Of a stretch of 64,000 nucleotides of DNA, positions 36,047-51,000 are shown piece by piece. Below the pieces are notes generated by a model that saw only the letters and a program-made list of their open reading frames with translations, was not told the origin of the DNA and ran no database searches. The stretch comes from Ficedula albicollis (taxonomy: Eukaryota; Chordata; Aves; Passeriformes; Muscicapidae). Position numbers and translations under genes: made by a program. The number at the start of each line of letters is the position of its first letter. Position 1 is the first letter of the stretch. The stretch lies in contig NW_004775881.1 of assembly GCF_000247815.1 (NCBI RefSeq), positions 1,656,573 to 1,720,572 of the forward strand. The letters are read 5' to 3'.

Positions 36047-38642
36047 TTTCACACTGCATAAAAGGATCCTATGCTACTTTTTGCTTTCATGAATCTCACC
36101 AAGAGTTGCCAGAGGAAGTCAGCATCTCAAATTAGGAAGAAAGATGTTAAAATAAAAGATATATAACATGTACCTAGTGCATGAGGCTCCCCAAACAGGA
36201 CTGTGTGCCATAGTGGAATCAGCTGCAGGCTTTTTGGAAGTGCATCAGACACAGTCCAAATGTTTGTGTAATATGCATGATGCATGTGGCCTAGCAGTTC
36301 TGATACTGACATGAGTGGGCCTTGGAAGCATAGCTCAGTATTAACAGCTTAGTTTGACATTTGATATTTATCTTATTGACTTCGAGCCTCTCATCCAGAT
36401 GAATGCAAATCTTGCCTAAGACTTCCAGACAGCCTTGATTGAGCAGGTATGTGGAACAGAGGCTTGTCCTTCTCAACAAATCACTTGGTTGAATTCTTTA
36501 ATTCAGCATCTTCCAAGCTTTTAAAAGGAGACCCCTGTCTTAGAAAACTAAATCGATCACTGCTTGCTTTTACTACAACCATGCTGTTTTCACTTCGCAT
36601 TTTACAAATCTCACCTTGACAAGAACTTCCATTATAATGGGTTAATCGCAAGAACAGTCTGCAAATGCAACAATTTAATATTTATCTAATCAATTTTGAC
36701 CCTTGTAGATATCAGCACTTTTGAAAAAGTTTCACTCAGGTACAAAAAATCACCAGATAATTCACCTTCTGAAAGCCACAATGAAAAATAATTCCATATA
36801 ATGTCTCCAATACTTCGTGAGCATGAGGGCTTACCCCATACACAAAGTGGATTCACTTGAAATCTGTGAAAAATGAGAAATTTCTTTTACACCTATTTTC
36901 AATAGTCAACTTGTTTCCTGCCCGGGATGGGCTGCCTTGACATTTGTATCCTCAAAACTGTTTTATATGTGCTTGAAGGAGAAGACTAGCTCCACTGGAG
37001 GGCAAAAGTTCCAGGTGTTGTCTTTGCACTACCAGTATTAGGCACACAAAGATGTAACTGCAACATTTGTAGGTTAGGATATGTTTTCCCATTTTCCCAA
37101 AATTTATTTCCTACCAAAAAATAAAAAGTAGATTGTGACCTGATGTGTTCACATCTTAGTTAGTTGGTGACAACCTCTCTTTAGCTACAGGGAAGCACAG
37201 CCTTTGATCAGGTTCCAACAGTATAATTTATTACATTATCTCTGTTGTCAGTTTTCTGGAAATGGAAGAGATTTTTAGAAATTTGCATCTCTTCAATTTT
37301 TGTTTGGTTTTCTACACAGAGATATTCAACCAGTAGTTCAGAGTAGTTTGTTTAATTTATCTAAATATTTTCTTTCCTCCCTTCAAAATTAGCATATTAC
37401 TTATATGATTTTAACTGGTTATACTGAAGCTTTTGTTCTTGGTCATTCTTTAACAAACCTAAAATTGGTTTTCCCAGTAGATTTGGACTGTGTTAAGTAG
37501 AATTGATGACTATGCCTGCATGACCTAAAAGTGGGGTTTACCTCTGCAGTTCTTGGAATGTCTGCTGAGATGATTTTGACAAATTCCTAATGCCTATCAA
37601 CTTGTGTCCTCGCTTACTAGAATTTTTAAAAGCTCTTAACATAGTTTCAAAAGTTCACCAGGCAGTAGTTGAAATTTCAAAAGATTTTACATGCCTCCAT
37701 TTTTTAACTTATTTACATGGAATTTCCCACACCAATTATTTTTTTTTCAAGAACTATGTGAACAGTTCAAATGTTAAACTTATTCTGCACTATTTTACTA
37801 AGGTATGAACTTCTGTAATTTTACCTACATTTAGAATCCGTCTGGTCTGACTAGTGTTTATGGCATCACATAGCAAGGTTTCTGCCCAAAAGCTATGATG
37901 CTAGTAGTTCATTAGGTATTCACCCCATTATCCACCTAGATTAAAACTAATTATCTTTTTAATATGTTTTGATTCTTCTTAAACAAGTTTTAAAAAATCA
38001 GTGGTCTCCCTAGAATTTTTATTTTATACACTGGTGCCAGGTCTTTTGATCGTACAAAGGGCTTTAACCTATATGGTGCTGTATTGTCTCTTTTTTATTC
38101 CTTGTGTATGATAACATATGATGGAGTGCGTTACTTCCGAACTGGTCTTGGCATATTGTCTCTGCTCAAAACCTTCTGTTGTAAGCGTCATACTTTACTC
38201 ACAGAACCCTCTAAGAAGCCACATTCAGGAGGTTAATGATACAACATAGTGTTTATTCACACTGACATCTGAGGAGGGCTCATAAACACACAAAAAAAAC
38301 CATTACTGAAAGCACTCGTTATTATACTTTTAGCTTCACTGGCCTTTCAGAAATGAATGCACAGGAGCAGAAATGTCTGCGATGACTTTGTCGCTCAGAT
38401 TCTTCCCTTTTTTGGGGACATTTTTCCTCCTAAAAGCTAAGCGTTACAAGAAACAACTGAAGCATTCTTGCGAAGGCAACCTCTGCAGAGAGAACTGACT
38501 CCAGGGCAAGCACGCGTTGCCCTACAGGCACCCACCCAAGCACTATGCGCACGATGGGTACGAGCACGAGCGCCCGGACACCGGGATCCATCCCAGCTCC
38601 CCGCCGGACGCGGGCAGCGGCCGCCCCTCGAGCCCCGGGCGG

Positions 38643-39016
<374 letters not shown>

Positions 39017-39031
39017 GGCGGCGGCGGCACC

Positions 39032-39034
39032 ATG
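39032..39034 (+). CDS. GUCY1B1: GUCY1B1 coding exon 1 (start codon only)
   Basis: The coding part of exon 1 is one codon: GGCGGCACCATG|GTGAGC. The start lies in an excellent Kozak context (CACCATGG), with the intron donor GTGAGC directly after it. The next exon begins at Tyr2, giving [10 protein letters not shown] as in other vertebrate beta-1 proteins. Confidence 0.88.
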
Positions 39035-42000
39035 GTGAGCTACGCCGGGCCGCCCGCCCTGCCGGGGGCCGCGGCGCGTCCGCTCTGCCGGGCACCGGGC
39101 CTGCGGTGGGAGGGAAGGGGCTGAATCCACTTGGGAAGCGGGGAAACCGGACCACGGCTCTTTGTTTCGGGGAGAGATGGGTGATATTTCGGTGGGGTCG
39201 CTTCCCGCCGGGGTGATGGGAAGGGTGGGGTGGGATGCTGCGGGCGGGGGAAGGGGCTCCCCTAACGCCCGGTGCCTGACCGTGTGCCACGGCCTCGTCC
39301 TGCCCCGCAGTACGGCTTCGTCAATCACGCCCTGGAGCTGCTCGTCATCCGCAACTACGGCCCCGCCGTCTGGGAGGACATCAAGTAAGTGTCCGTGCGT
39401 GTGTTTGTGTGCGTCCGTCTTGTGTCCGTGTGTCTGTATGCGCTCCTGTCCGCCGGGGCGCACAGGGCCGGGAGCCGGGGCCGCCCGGGTACCGGGTACC
39501 GGCCCCGTTTGCCGTCCGCGGGGTGCCGGGCGGATCTGCGGGCCGGCAGCGGCACCAGCAGCGGTACCCGCAGCTCTGCGGGCCGGCAGCGGCACCAGCA
39601 GCGGTACCCGCAGCTCTGCGGGCCGGCAGCGGCACCAGCAGCGGTACCCGCAGCTCTGCGGGCCGGCAGCGGCACCAGCAGCGGTACCCGCAGCTCTGCG
39701 GGCCGGCAGCGGCACCAGCAGCGGTACCCGCAGCTCTGCGGGCCGGCAGCGGCACCAGCAGCGGTACCCGCAGCTCTGCGGGCCGGCAGCGGCACCAGCA
39801 GCGGTACCCGCAGCTCTGCGGGCCGGCAGCGGCACCAGCAGCGGTACCCGCAGCTCTGCGGGCCGGCAGCGGCACCAGCAGCGGTACCCGCAGCTCTGCG
39901 GGCCGCTCCCAGTCGTGACAAGACCCGCGCGGATTCTTCAGCGCCTCGTCCCTCTGGCGGCCTCCCTTAACACCTCCAAGATAACCGCCTTCTTCCACCT
40001 TTCCCCGTCTCCAGGAGCCGCAGCGGCGACGGCCTTGATCCCTCTGTTCCCTCCTTTATATGGAGTGTATGGCGAAAGTAATGTCCTTGCATGAGGCCGC
40101 CAGGTGAACCATGCAACAGTTGCATCCCTTTGCATCCTTGATGGAACTAAGATACAGTGTTTATTAAACACTGTCTAAAAATACTGTCCGATTTTGGTAA
40201 TATCCTCAGCTTGAAATCAAAAAAGTCATTGATTATTATAGAGAAAAATATATTGGGATGTAAGTAAAAGAATGGGTTTTGGCTTCCTTTCTTGAACTTG
40301 ATTTCTTGTGCCCAACCCTTGCTTTTCTGTTGGTATAACATTTTTCTAAGGAGCTGACTGCCTTCACTTTGAACCTCTGATCAGTTGTAAGATTGTACTG
40401 AAAGTTTTGACAAAATTCTGTTTACCTTAAATATAGTAGTATGACTCACTGGGCAAAACTAGAACAAAAATTTTTAAAAGGATGTAAAAGCTTACAGAGT
40501 TGTAGACTTACTTCATTGGGCTTTAGGTAACACGGTCAGAAGAAATGATCACTTGATAGGGGATTAAGAGATTGCATTTATTTTGGGCCAGTTTTAATAT
40601 GTCCGTGTTTATGTTGATTTTATAATATATTGCTGTGGTCTTATGACAATTTTTGGAGTCAAAGGCCAGTTTTGATTGTGAGATTTTTGTTACTATGACA
40701 TAACTTTTTTTCACAAAATCATTTGTTTAGAATGTGGTAACCTTGCACAGTACCATGAAATCAGAGAATCATTGAAATGTTCTCTGAAAGGGGCCTCTGG
40801 AAGTCATCTAGTCCAGTTTCTGTTCCAACCTGTATTGTTACTGGCATTAAGTCAGGGGTCAGCTATGACTTTTGTCTAGCTGAGTCTCTAAAATCACCAA
40901 AGGTGAGTCTACAATTGTGGTTCAGCAGGCATTCATTGTTCTATTGATCCCTGACAGGTGCTCTATAAATTACTGTTTGCAAATACAGTTCTGTGCATAC
41001 CACAGGTGAACCTTTAGTGTACGCCACAGAGTTCTGTGCTATAAGTGAGGCATTTATTTTCCTTTCATACTAACCATTTCTAAACACAATGATCTATTGT
41101 GAATTCCTATTTGTAAATTAAGAGGTGATAAAATAGCAACATATGCATAATTTTCCATGAATATTAAAATAAATAAATAAAACAAAAATATGTATAAATA
41201 TGATGTTCACTCTTTCTTGGCATGGCATCCCTTACCAAGATGCCTTTAAGTATCATGGACCACTTTTTGTCCAGATTACCCTCTGAATACATATCTGTAT
41301 TTAAGATCAATCTATCAGAGAAGATACAGAGTTTCATCTTCTAGTGTAAGACCATGCTGCAAACTGTCAGAACACAGCCGTAATTCCTGATGCATCCTAT
41401 CTCTTTAGATTTTGGAAACACCTCATAGAATACTGAAGATAGCTAAAGCCCATTAGAAATATTACTCATATAACACTTCGGAGAAATTTAATAGAAATAT
41501 GCAAAATACTTTTCTAAGATCAGCTGTAAAAATGTAGGACGCTGATAGATCCTGTTTCTGCTTTTTAAATGAGAAACATTTATGTCTTGTAGCAGCCCAG
41601 CAGGTAGGCTCTGCTGTTAGCTCACAAGAAGATGGCTCTCTGGAAGGAAACTAGCACGTCATCACCCAGCAGAAGATTGGAATGTGATCGCCAAGAAGGA
41701 GCCAGTGTATTTGCAACAGCTGCCGTAGCTCCTTATGTGAAATTGGTCACCATGGGGTTTTATTCAGCAGGATTTCTCAGCTGGGTATCCTAGAGTTTAG
41801 AAACGAGTAAACCAACCCTCACTGGAACACATTATAGTGATGCTGATTTAGGGAATGGTAGTGTCAACTGGTGGCCAAGCCATGTTGGGGAAAAACTTGG
41901 ATGTTTTATCTTTTATAAGCAAATACAAACATCTTGCAAAGGCTTTTTTTTAGAACTGTTAATTATTTAGGAAACAGCAAGAAAGTACAGAACAATGTCG

Positions 42001-45000
42001 TGGCATGCTGAATTGAATCAGTTGAATTACTGATGACTACAGAAATAATTACTGAAATCAACAAAACCAAGAGGAGGTTGGAGGTAATGAGATTGAGTTT
42101 GCGTCATGATTTTTGTGGAGTAGAGAGGCGTTTGGGTAGGTCAGTACAAAATTCCTTACCTAAGCTTTTTTGGTTTTGATTTTTTTCAATGTTTAGCTGC
42201 TCACATACTGCTGTTTTGTTCTCTCGGAAGTCACCACAGAAGATGTGAATCAGCATTGTAGAGTAGTGGGTTATGACTCCTGAGTGATTCTCAAATGCCA
42301 GCAGGTGAATTTGTACTTAATATTGATAGAAGGGAAAAGAAAATATAGAACTAAATAAACTGAAGTAATGAAATCTGGTCATTCTTCCAAAAAGTGCATT
42401 TAAAGAAGTTAAATACTGAATTGAAAGAATATTCTCCATATGAAACATGGAAACTCTTTTGTAGCTTGTTCAGTCAAAAGTGCTTTTGGATGAAACACTT
42501 TCATAGAGTATTTGGGTACACAAATAGTTGAATTTGATGCTCTTACAAGAGTGGTTTTTTCAGTGCCCTCACTTACTGCTGAATTAGAATGATTTCAAGT
42601 CTCCATGTCTGTTATTTTGTTCATTTTTCAGAATTCTTGTAAAACCATGATCTATCAGAAAAAGTTACTAAGTGTTTTTTAATGGCATAGAGTGGAATTC
42701 TTGGGAAATTTAGCCTCCATGTTATTTTCATCTACTTTAAAAAAAAGGCATAACCAAACAACAGACTTCTTTTACACATCATATAATAAGCGCTAAGTTC
42801 ATGGAAAAATTACAGTATATACTCTGATACAGGGCTTGCCTTTCCTAAAGAACTAAAATTAAAATGCTCGACACACAAAATGGTTCAAAGCCTTTTATTT
42901 CTGAACCAGCATTCTGGATCCCTAATAGGTTGAATTCAGAATAAGACTAAGAAAGCTGGCGTATAAGTAATAAAAGGTAATCTTGATTTATGGAGCCTTT
43001 ACTCAGAAATTTGCTCCTCCTTAGGGTTTTCTCTGACTGCCACTTACAGAATTGAGAATTTGAACTAGTGAACTAGTGTCTTTTTGATGAACCCCTAGAA
43101 TCATTAGAGGGATTTAGCAAAGCTGGATGAGCAAGAGGGTGTGAGAGGGGAAAGTCCTGTAGTTGCTGAATTCTGCAATAGCAGATTTTTCTTGATGGAA
43201 AGTGAGCATGATTCACCATAGTCCTTTATTTTGCTTACTAGCAGTTGTAAGCTGCATGTACAGTGCTCATTGTCATTCACTATTTCAGTGCTTTGAAGGG
43301 GAGATTTAGGACCTGCAGTGCAATAGAGACAGACTCCTCTGATCAGTGCTTCACTAACTCTGCAAGGAGTTGCTAAATAAACAGTTAACGTAGAACTGTT
43401 AACCACCCTTTTGCTGAGAAAACAGTTTTTATTTGTTCCTTCTATACTTAAGAAAAAACCTCTTCTGAATCCTTTATTTTGTACTTGTTACATCCAGAGG
43501 GCTGGTTTAGGTTGTGTGGCCACAATTGTAATGGCTGGTGCTCAGGTGTGGTTCTTAAGATTCCTTTTGCATTTGAGATCTTCAAGTCCTCTGTAGCCAA
43601 TATAATGGCAAGTTGTCAGGCCTCGCCATTCCCATATACTTGCAATTTTGTGCTCATGTCTGTTTAATGCCAAATTTGTACTTCTGGGTGATATGGTAAT
43701 GTGTGCATACGATTGTCAGTAGTGCATGTGGAATTACTGTTCATGGATCTGTCCAAAACAATGCAGAGAGATTACTCGTATTGTCAAAATAAATAAAAAT
43801 TTCCAGGTCTTAAGAAATTGTATTCCCTAGTATGTTTCTATGGTGGGCATATTTTTATGGTGTATGATAGTACATTTTTAATAGAAGCCTCTATCATAAA
43901 ATCTGAGCTCTTCTGCAACAGGTATCACTTATGAACTGCCAATATATGTGAAATTCTGATCCCTCCATTCAGGAGTTCTAAGGGTTTAATTGTGTAACAA
44001 GCATTGACAGGGATGTCTTCTTGAAACAGCTCCAGGTCAATATGTGGGAGCTAGAGCAATGTTGTCAGCAGGGAATATGTACAGAGTCTTTTTTCATGTG
44101 TTTCCCAACACTATTCCTCTGTGTTTGATTAAATGAATACAGGATTTTCCCACGGGCTCCTAAATCTGAATTGAGGCCAGGTTAGATGCTCAAACTGTGA
44201 CACTTTCAAACATACTGCCTAGAAATTGAATGAGAACTCAAAAATCTAATAAAGAAATGCATTAAATTGCTTCATCACAAGCCTGTCCAGTAAATTAATT
44301 TTTTTCCGACACAGGCATATTAAATATCTGGACTTGGGAAATGAAATCGCACAGCCAGCCAGACGTAGTCTTCATATTCCTTCTGTTTTTATGGTAGAAG
44401 TCCCCACAAAAAACATGTAGTGTGGAAAAACTAGAATGGAAGTTGAAACTCAGTGTTTGCTAAAATCAACTACCTAGAGGTGAAAACACTTTTTATTTGA
44501 TTCTGGAGAAATGTTCAAACTTGCACAGTAGAAAAGTAGGCTTTTTTTGCTCGTTTGCTGTCTGTACCTTAGCATGGGGATATATAAATAAAGTAGTAGC
44601 CTTACATCCCTGGTGCTCAGTGCTTAATGTAGAATTAAGGCATCTTCTCCTGCTTTTGCCCTGTTTTGTCCTTTGGAGGGGTTGGGATGGGCATGTGCTG
44701 TCCACACTCTTAAATGCCAAGACTCCAGGTCTGAGGAGCAGTCTGGCCAGCACAAACCTTACAGGGACCTAGTGGTCTGGAAGTGCATGCTACAGAAGAG
44801 CGAAAGTCAATTGCTTGTCCTAGAAGGAAGGAAAATTTTGTTCCTCAAGCTTCACAGATTATCACCTACTAAGGCTCCAGGCAAAAGCTTTTTTTCCTGT
44901 GAGTGTCCTGTTACGGTTAAAATGGTGAAACACTGAGGATTGAGAAATTGTCATGGTGCAATGAGGAAAGGAAAGTGGAAAGCTCTGCTCAGTTTCAAAT

Positions 45001-48000
45001 TGGATTCAGCTGAAGTGGTAGAAGATTGTACCATTTGGGGAAGTGAAAGAAGCTGCAGGGCCTGAAAATGAAAACTAAACTAAACAGACTGAAACTTCTA
45101 CATCCTATTGGTGAAAGTTAACATAGGTCAGACTGTAGTGACCTGGTGTGGCTTTTGCAATGAAATGTAGGTGATTTAAGAATATGTATTATTGGGTAAA
45201 TTTTCAGAGGCATTCCTAGCAATTAGATTTATAGGTAGTGTTGTAGGTTGCCTACTTAAGTCAGGAAAGGTAAATGCTTTTATTAATTTGTATATCTAAA
45301 AATGGTAGTCCACTGATTTCACTAGCATTTAAATAACTAGGAGCTCATTGATAGGATGTGCTATTCTGATTAATTATATTTATAGTTACATTCTAAAATA
45401 GTAAATAATAAATATTTAAGAAAATATTTTATAATTTTTTTTTACAAGAGATGGACTTGGATTACATTGTTTCCTGGGAATTTCTCACATAAGCAAAAAT
45501 TGTCCTTTCTTCTGCTACTTAAACAAACCAAATAAGAAAAAAATTTTTAGCTGCAGATTGCAGGCTCCAGCTTGGCTCACTGTCTGTATGCTGAGCTCAG
45601 AATGTCACTTTTTTTCCTTTTTAGTAATATATCAAAACAGAACTTGTATTTGTTGACAATTCCTGTGAGAATCAAGATTTTGGCCTACTGCTATTGCTTA
45701 GCAAAGTGTTTTGATGTAGTAATAGCTCCTACTATAGTGTAGTTTGCCTTTTCAGAAATATAGGAAAATATGGACAAGAGCTGTAGTGAAAGATTAAGTT
45801 GCAATAGTAAGCTCTTAAGATTTGTGGGAATTTAGGTACTTTGTAGGTCTGATGCTGGTAGCCTGTAAAGTCCATGAAAGTTGTGTTTTGATCATAAAAA
45901 GTGCTTAGTATCTTAAAAACCAGAACCACTCGTCACATACTGGGCACTCTAAATGAATGAAACCTTTTCGATCTGTGGTGTTCTTGCCTGTTTTAAATGG
46001 AAATGGTATAATTGGCCTCGTGAGATTGTTGGAAAGCTAATTAATGCTTCTGCATGCAATTAGTGGAGATCAATTCCACAGGAAGAGTTATTAGAAAGAG
46101 ATAATTCTTTCTTCAGAATTGGATTTGAAAACTGCTGTAAATCAAGCCTGAGGTTTTATATTAAGGAATGGGATAAAGTAAAACACAGAATAGTTGTGCA
46201 TTAGTGGAGTAGGATCTAGCCTCAGTACTGAAGGAACTGGAAGCCTGGAGGAAAAGGAACAGGTTCTGTCGGCTCATGGGTGTGCCTGGGTGTGTCATAG
46301 AGGCTCAGGAACAGACAGGGAAATGTTTCGTGGAGCAAACTGCTCTAATGTCGTTGAGTGGACCTGAATCCATCTTTCCTGTTTTCACTAAACTACCAAA
46401 AAAAAAAAAAAAGTCACCAGATGCTTATGACTCTTTACGAGACATGTTTTATTTCTTTGTAATTGTTTTGGAAAGTGTTTTTCATGTTTTCAGCTGACCG
46501 TAGTTCCTATATATAGGGCAGCCCTTTAAGAAGCATGTAAAGCAGTACCATAGTCTGTAACAATCTGTCTACGGTGATAACAGCATCACTTCTGGAAAGA
46601 GAGAAGTTGGATAATCATCAGTTTAGAATGTAAAGTTTTTGGAGAAAATCTATTTGTGTAAGTAGGTTTATATGCAAATTGATATTGGTGTACATGCATA
46701 TGTGTATGTGCATTTTATGTCTACATAACCACCATGTAGCCTGGATAATAAAACTGTCATCTAAACAGGAAATAAGAATCAAATATCTGTACAAAATTTG
46801 AAGTGGGGCACTTCAGTTAGTAATCATCTGTAGTGGAAGCAAGTGAAAAGTCTTCCAGTTATCTTTGGTATTTCTTGTCAAAGAGTTGATTTGCAGGGGA
46901 ACCTTGGTGCCAGTGTTCTTGTAAATTTCTAAGTGTAGGTTTTAATGTGTCCCAGACTTCAATTTTATTTCATCCTATTAATGCTTTTGGGATTTTTCCT
47001 ATCAAAATGCTGGCTTTCCTGTTCCTTTCTTCTGTTCTTCTTCCCCCGGGAGCTGTAGAAGTCTGGGTGGTGCACAGGTGAGTTACGGAGTTTACCACAC
47101 AGACATGCATACCTGTGTTCTGCAGTGATGGCAGTCTGTGAATCTTCTTTCCTCCTTTGTTGAACTGCTGCTGGGCTTTTGCTCAGTATTTCCCTTTTCT
47201 GGCCCACAGCTAATTAGTGTAAAGTATGTTTGCTTTACAGTTTGCTTGAACTTACTGATTCTTTCATGCTCAAGAGTGTTGCAGACATACTGTGTTAAAT
47301 ATTTTAACTGTCTTGTCACAGTGAACACTGGTGAAAAAAATTGACTATTCATTAAAGTTTAGATTGTGAATCCATTTTTATTTTGGATCATCAGTTGAAG
47401 ATAATTGCAGTGATCTGTTAAAAGGCAAGAAAATGGAGGTTTTGCTGCCTGTTTTAGCACCATGTGGGTTTACCCAGTGCTGAAGGCAGAGTGTTCTGTT
47501 CAAACAATATCAACAATTTTGAAAAAAGTATAGATTGCCTACAAGTAGATATGAAAAAGACACTTTGGAAAGCCATTAGTGGTGAAATGACAGTAGATGA
47601 TTTCTTTTTAATCCATACCCCTTTTAACATACTGGAAAGCCATTAGTGGTGAAATGACAATAGATTATTTCTTTTTAATCCATACCCCTTTTAACATAAA
47701 TGAGATTTTATCTAGAAAGCAACATTTATTTCTGTTTATGTTTTATATCCTTATTTCATACTATTCCAAACTTCTGTATAGTTCAGTATTTTATAATTTT
47801 TTTAAAGTGGTGCTGAATAGGTGATTCTTCATGGGTAGCGAGGTTAATATTTACAAGCTTCATAGGGTCAGATCACTATACTTCCTGCTCTTACAGTTCC
47901 TCACAGCGGAAGGACCTGCTTGAAGGTCAGGAGTTAAACTAAGTGGATGCCAAATTCTTTAATTCCTCTGGGGAAGGGTTGGCTAAAAGAAAATACTGGC

Positions 48001-51000
48001 ATGTTATGAAACTTGGTGTGAGTGTTCTTGCAATATCTCTAAGGTACTTCGCAGTTTTCCCGGAATTAAGTGCTTTTAGATGTGCCGGGATAACAGGTGT
48101 TATAAACACATAATTCTCTTTTGTTAATAAAATGCATGAAAGAGTATTTTGTAAATACCATTCTTTTTATTCCACCTACGTAAAAGGAAGCCAAATAATA
48201 CTAGCTTTGTATTTTTAATAATTTTTTTAGTATTTGTAGTAGCAGCAAGGAACTTGTACTTCTGTTAATTGTATCTTCTAGTATTATCTTGTTTAGAAAA
48301 CTTATATTAAACACTCCTGTATCCAGCCTGTAAAACTGGGAAATAGCTCAGAACTGCGAAGTCTATAAATACACCTATTTACTTTACCCAGAACATTATT
48401 TTCCTGGACAGATTCCCATTTTTATTTAATCTTGTAACTTAATATCATTTATGATATTCTTCCCAGCTTGGTATTTTAAAATATCTTTGGACGATCCAAG
48501 ACATGTACAAGTCTGCTTTCTTTTTTTCCTTTTTGGAACAGTGGTTCAATATTTTTAATAACTTTTTGTAAAGCATCTTTGTAAAATATATGAAAAAAAG
48601 ATGGGAAACATTTTGAAAAAAATAACTGTGAAGTAATATGAGGAGTGATGTTGCCATTTTAATGTAAATGAGATGCAAATACAGTGATTCTGGGTTCATA
48701 GATACCATCTTTAGTTCTGACCCTGTTTAAGAATGCTATTCTTGGAACAGAATTAAACTTGCTCCTATCAGTGAGATCAGAACCATGCTATGTTTCTAAG
48801 TGCAGTAGAGTTATTTTGTCACTAAGATTGTTTTGACTGATCTCTTCAATTTAATGAGTACTTTTTCCATCCTTGGTATACCAAGAATACTGAAGCACAA
48901 TGGTGGCAAAAGTCCCAACAGAAACAATATGTATCATGGAAGAAGTCCTAGAGGTAGTCTTGGAACTAGCTGCTGTTTTTGGAGTGTTCAAGGTGACACA
49001 CCCAGTGTGCACACTTTGGACTGAGTTTTGGTAGGAAAGAGGACTAGTTGTGCTTTTGGGACACTGGATGATATCTTAAAGCGACACCTGCAGCTTCTAA
49101 GTAATAATATTATATCACAGAGAAGCCTGTGCAAAGGATGGAAAGTAATTGTTCTGTGCAGTCTTCTACTGTATTTTTTCTCAGTATTTGCTCCATGCAA
49201 ATGGGAAGGGTTCTTTTTCTATAAGAATTTCTTAAGATTTCAGCTTTTTGACTGGCTACAGAGGCAGGATAGCAAGTACAACTTTACAGGAAAAAAAAAT
49301 TTTGTCAGCAGCAATCTTCTTGATTATGATTTATGCAAATTAACTTTAAATACTACAGTCTGACTACAAAACTACATTAAAACTCACATTGTGCATAATG
49401 GGCTATATAAGTAAGACCAGCCTGGTGTGACATCTTGTCCAGCTGTGTTGTCTGTAAAATCTCCAGAGATGGCAAAAGAAGTCCTTTCTACATTCAACCA
49501 CTATGAGAAATAAAAATGTGTGCATCCTATAGTTTAAAATTCTGAAGTACAGGATCTCTTCTGATTTTAAGAATAGTTTTACTTGGAATGCTTGTCCACA
49601 CATAGCATTTCAGCCATTTCTGTGAATTATTATTACCTTTGAACTTTAGTATTGTGTTTACTAATCCAATTGCACAATGGGAAAGATTTTCAAAGGGACC
49701 ATTGTACACAGATATATCAACAGTAATGCTCCTCTGTGCTGCTAAATCAACAGCAGTTTGGGGGTGTTAGCATGACTGATGGAGGAAAGGCTGTTTTAAG
49801 ATTTGATCCTGCTTTCATCTGTTCAATAGGAATTTTTTCACTGATTTCAAGGCCAAATGTTTATGTGAGAAATATCCTCTGCATAGCTGTTATTTTCCAT
49901 GGTACAGTGGTTAAGGTTCTTCTCTTGCCCAAGTAAACTGCCTCACATTAACTTGGATAATAGAAACATTCTGGAGGAAAACAAAAGCATTTTAGAAAAG
50001 TCTTTGCTGGAATTTTTGTTTCCCACAATTGAAATAGCTCTGTGTAATCATTCAAAATTAGTCTAGAGTAAATAAAAGGGCTGCCAAACTCTAGAAGTTG
50101 GGACAGACATGGCATAGTTTGTAAGTTTTGAACTATGAAATACCATATCTCATGTGACAGGAGTCAGTTTGGGCAAGAGCATTAAAATCCTGGGATGTTT
50201 CAGCATTTTGAACATAAATTTACAGGGGGGCAAAACCACAATTATTTTGTCTCTATAAATGTAAATGAGACATTAATTTTAAATTCTGTTCTATTTGACT
50301 TGAAAGTTATTTTGAAAGAACAGCCATATAAAAGTTAAAAGTTTGCTACTGAAGTACTGCTTCTTCACTAAAGAATTAAGCAGGGCTTGGGAATTTGCCA
50401 GAGTTTGTTTCTTTTGTCTCATTTCCAGTCAAGTTCTTAAGAAAGCTACCAACGTGTTATTGCTGTTAATGTCTTTGTGATCAAACACCAGAGTCTGCAG
50501 AAAACATTACAACTGTGCTAATTTCCTCCCATAATTTTATCTGGTCGATAACTATAGTTTAAGGTTGTAGCAAAACATTTCAAGGGAAATGCCACAGTTT
50601 TTTTATAAAGCTATGGTGCAGTGCTTTCAGTTTGAAACCAGGCTGGAACACCAGTTTTGCTTAGTGGTTTTGATTCACCAATTTGAGATTTCCCAGCCAG
50701 CACACCAGTTTATATGGAGGGTTTGTAAGGATTCACCTGAATGACACTGCCCTGTTTCTTAGGCTGCTGGAAGTCTCTTGGTCAGCCTCTCTGGTGCTGA
50801 TAGCTGTGATGCTCTCTCAGACAAGTTCATTAGAGGCCCTGCTATTTTGTAGAATTGCTGAAGGACCAGTGCCTCTGAAAAAATAGGATTGCTTTCACTT
50901 TGTACTGGACATTTGGGATAAACTCATGGCAGCGTTTTCCCATTACATATAGTCTTAAGGCTAGTATTTTGGAGAGAAAGACTTTTGGAAGCTCTCACTG

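Larger units (their letters stand above)
31801..38459. other. Intergenic region between GUCY1A1 and GUCY1B1
   Basis: About 6.7 kb of AT-rich sequence without a recognisable exon on either strand. It contains an AC microsatellite, a three-copy repeat at about 32905 and a two-copy repeat at 35931 (listed separately). Distal alpha-1 3' UTR and upstream beta-1 regulatory sequence could both lie here, but I see no specific element. Confidence 0.7.

Noticed and set aside
39162..40094. Repeat-protein frames ([18 protein letters not shown] and similar) of up to 430 residues across the minisatellite
   Set aside because: A stop-free 40-bp unit is open in several frames. The + strand sequence includes GUCY1B1 exon 2 read in the wrong frame. 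No start, splice or family evidence.
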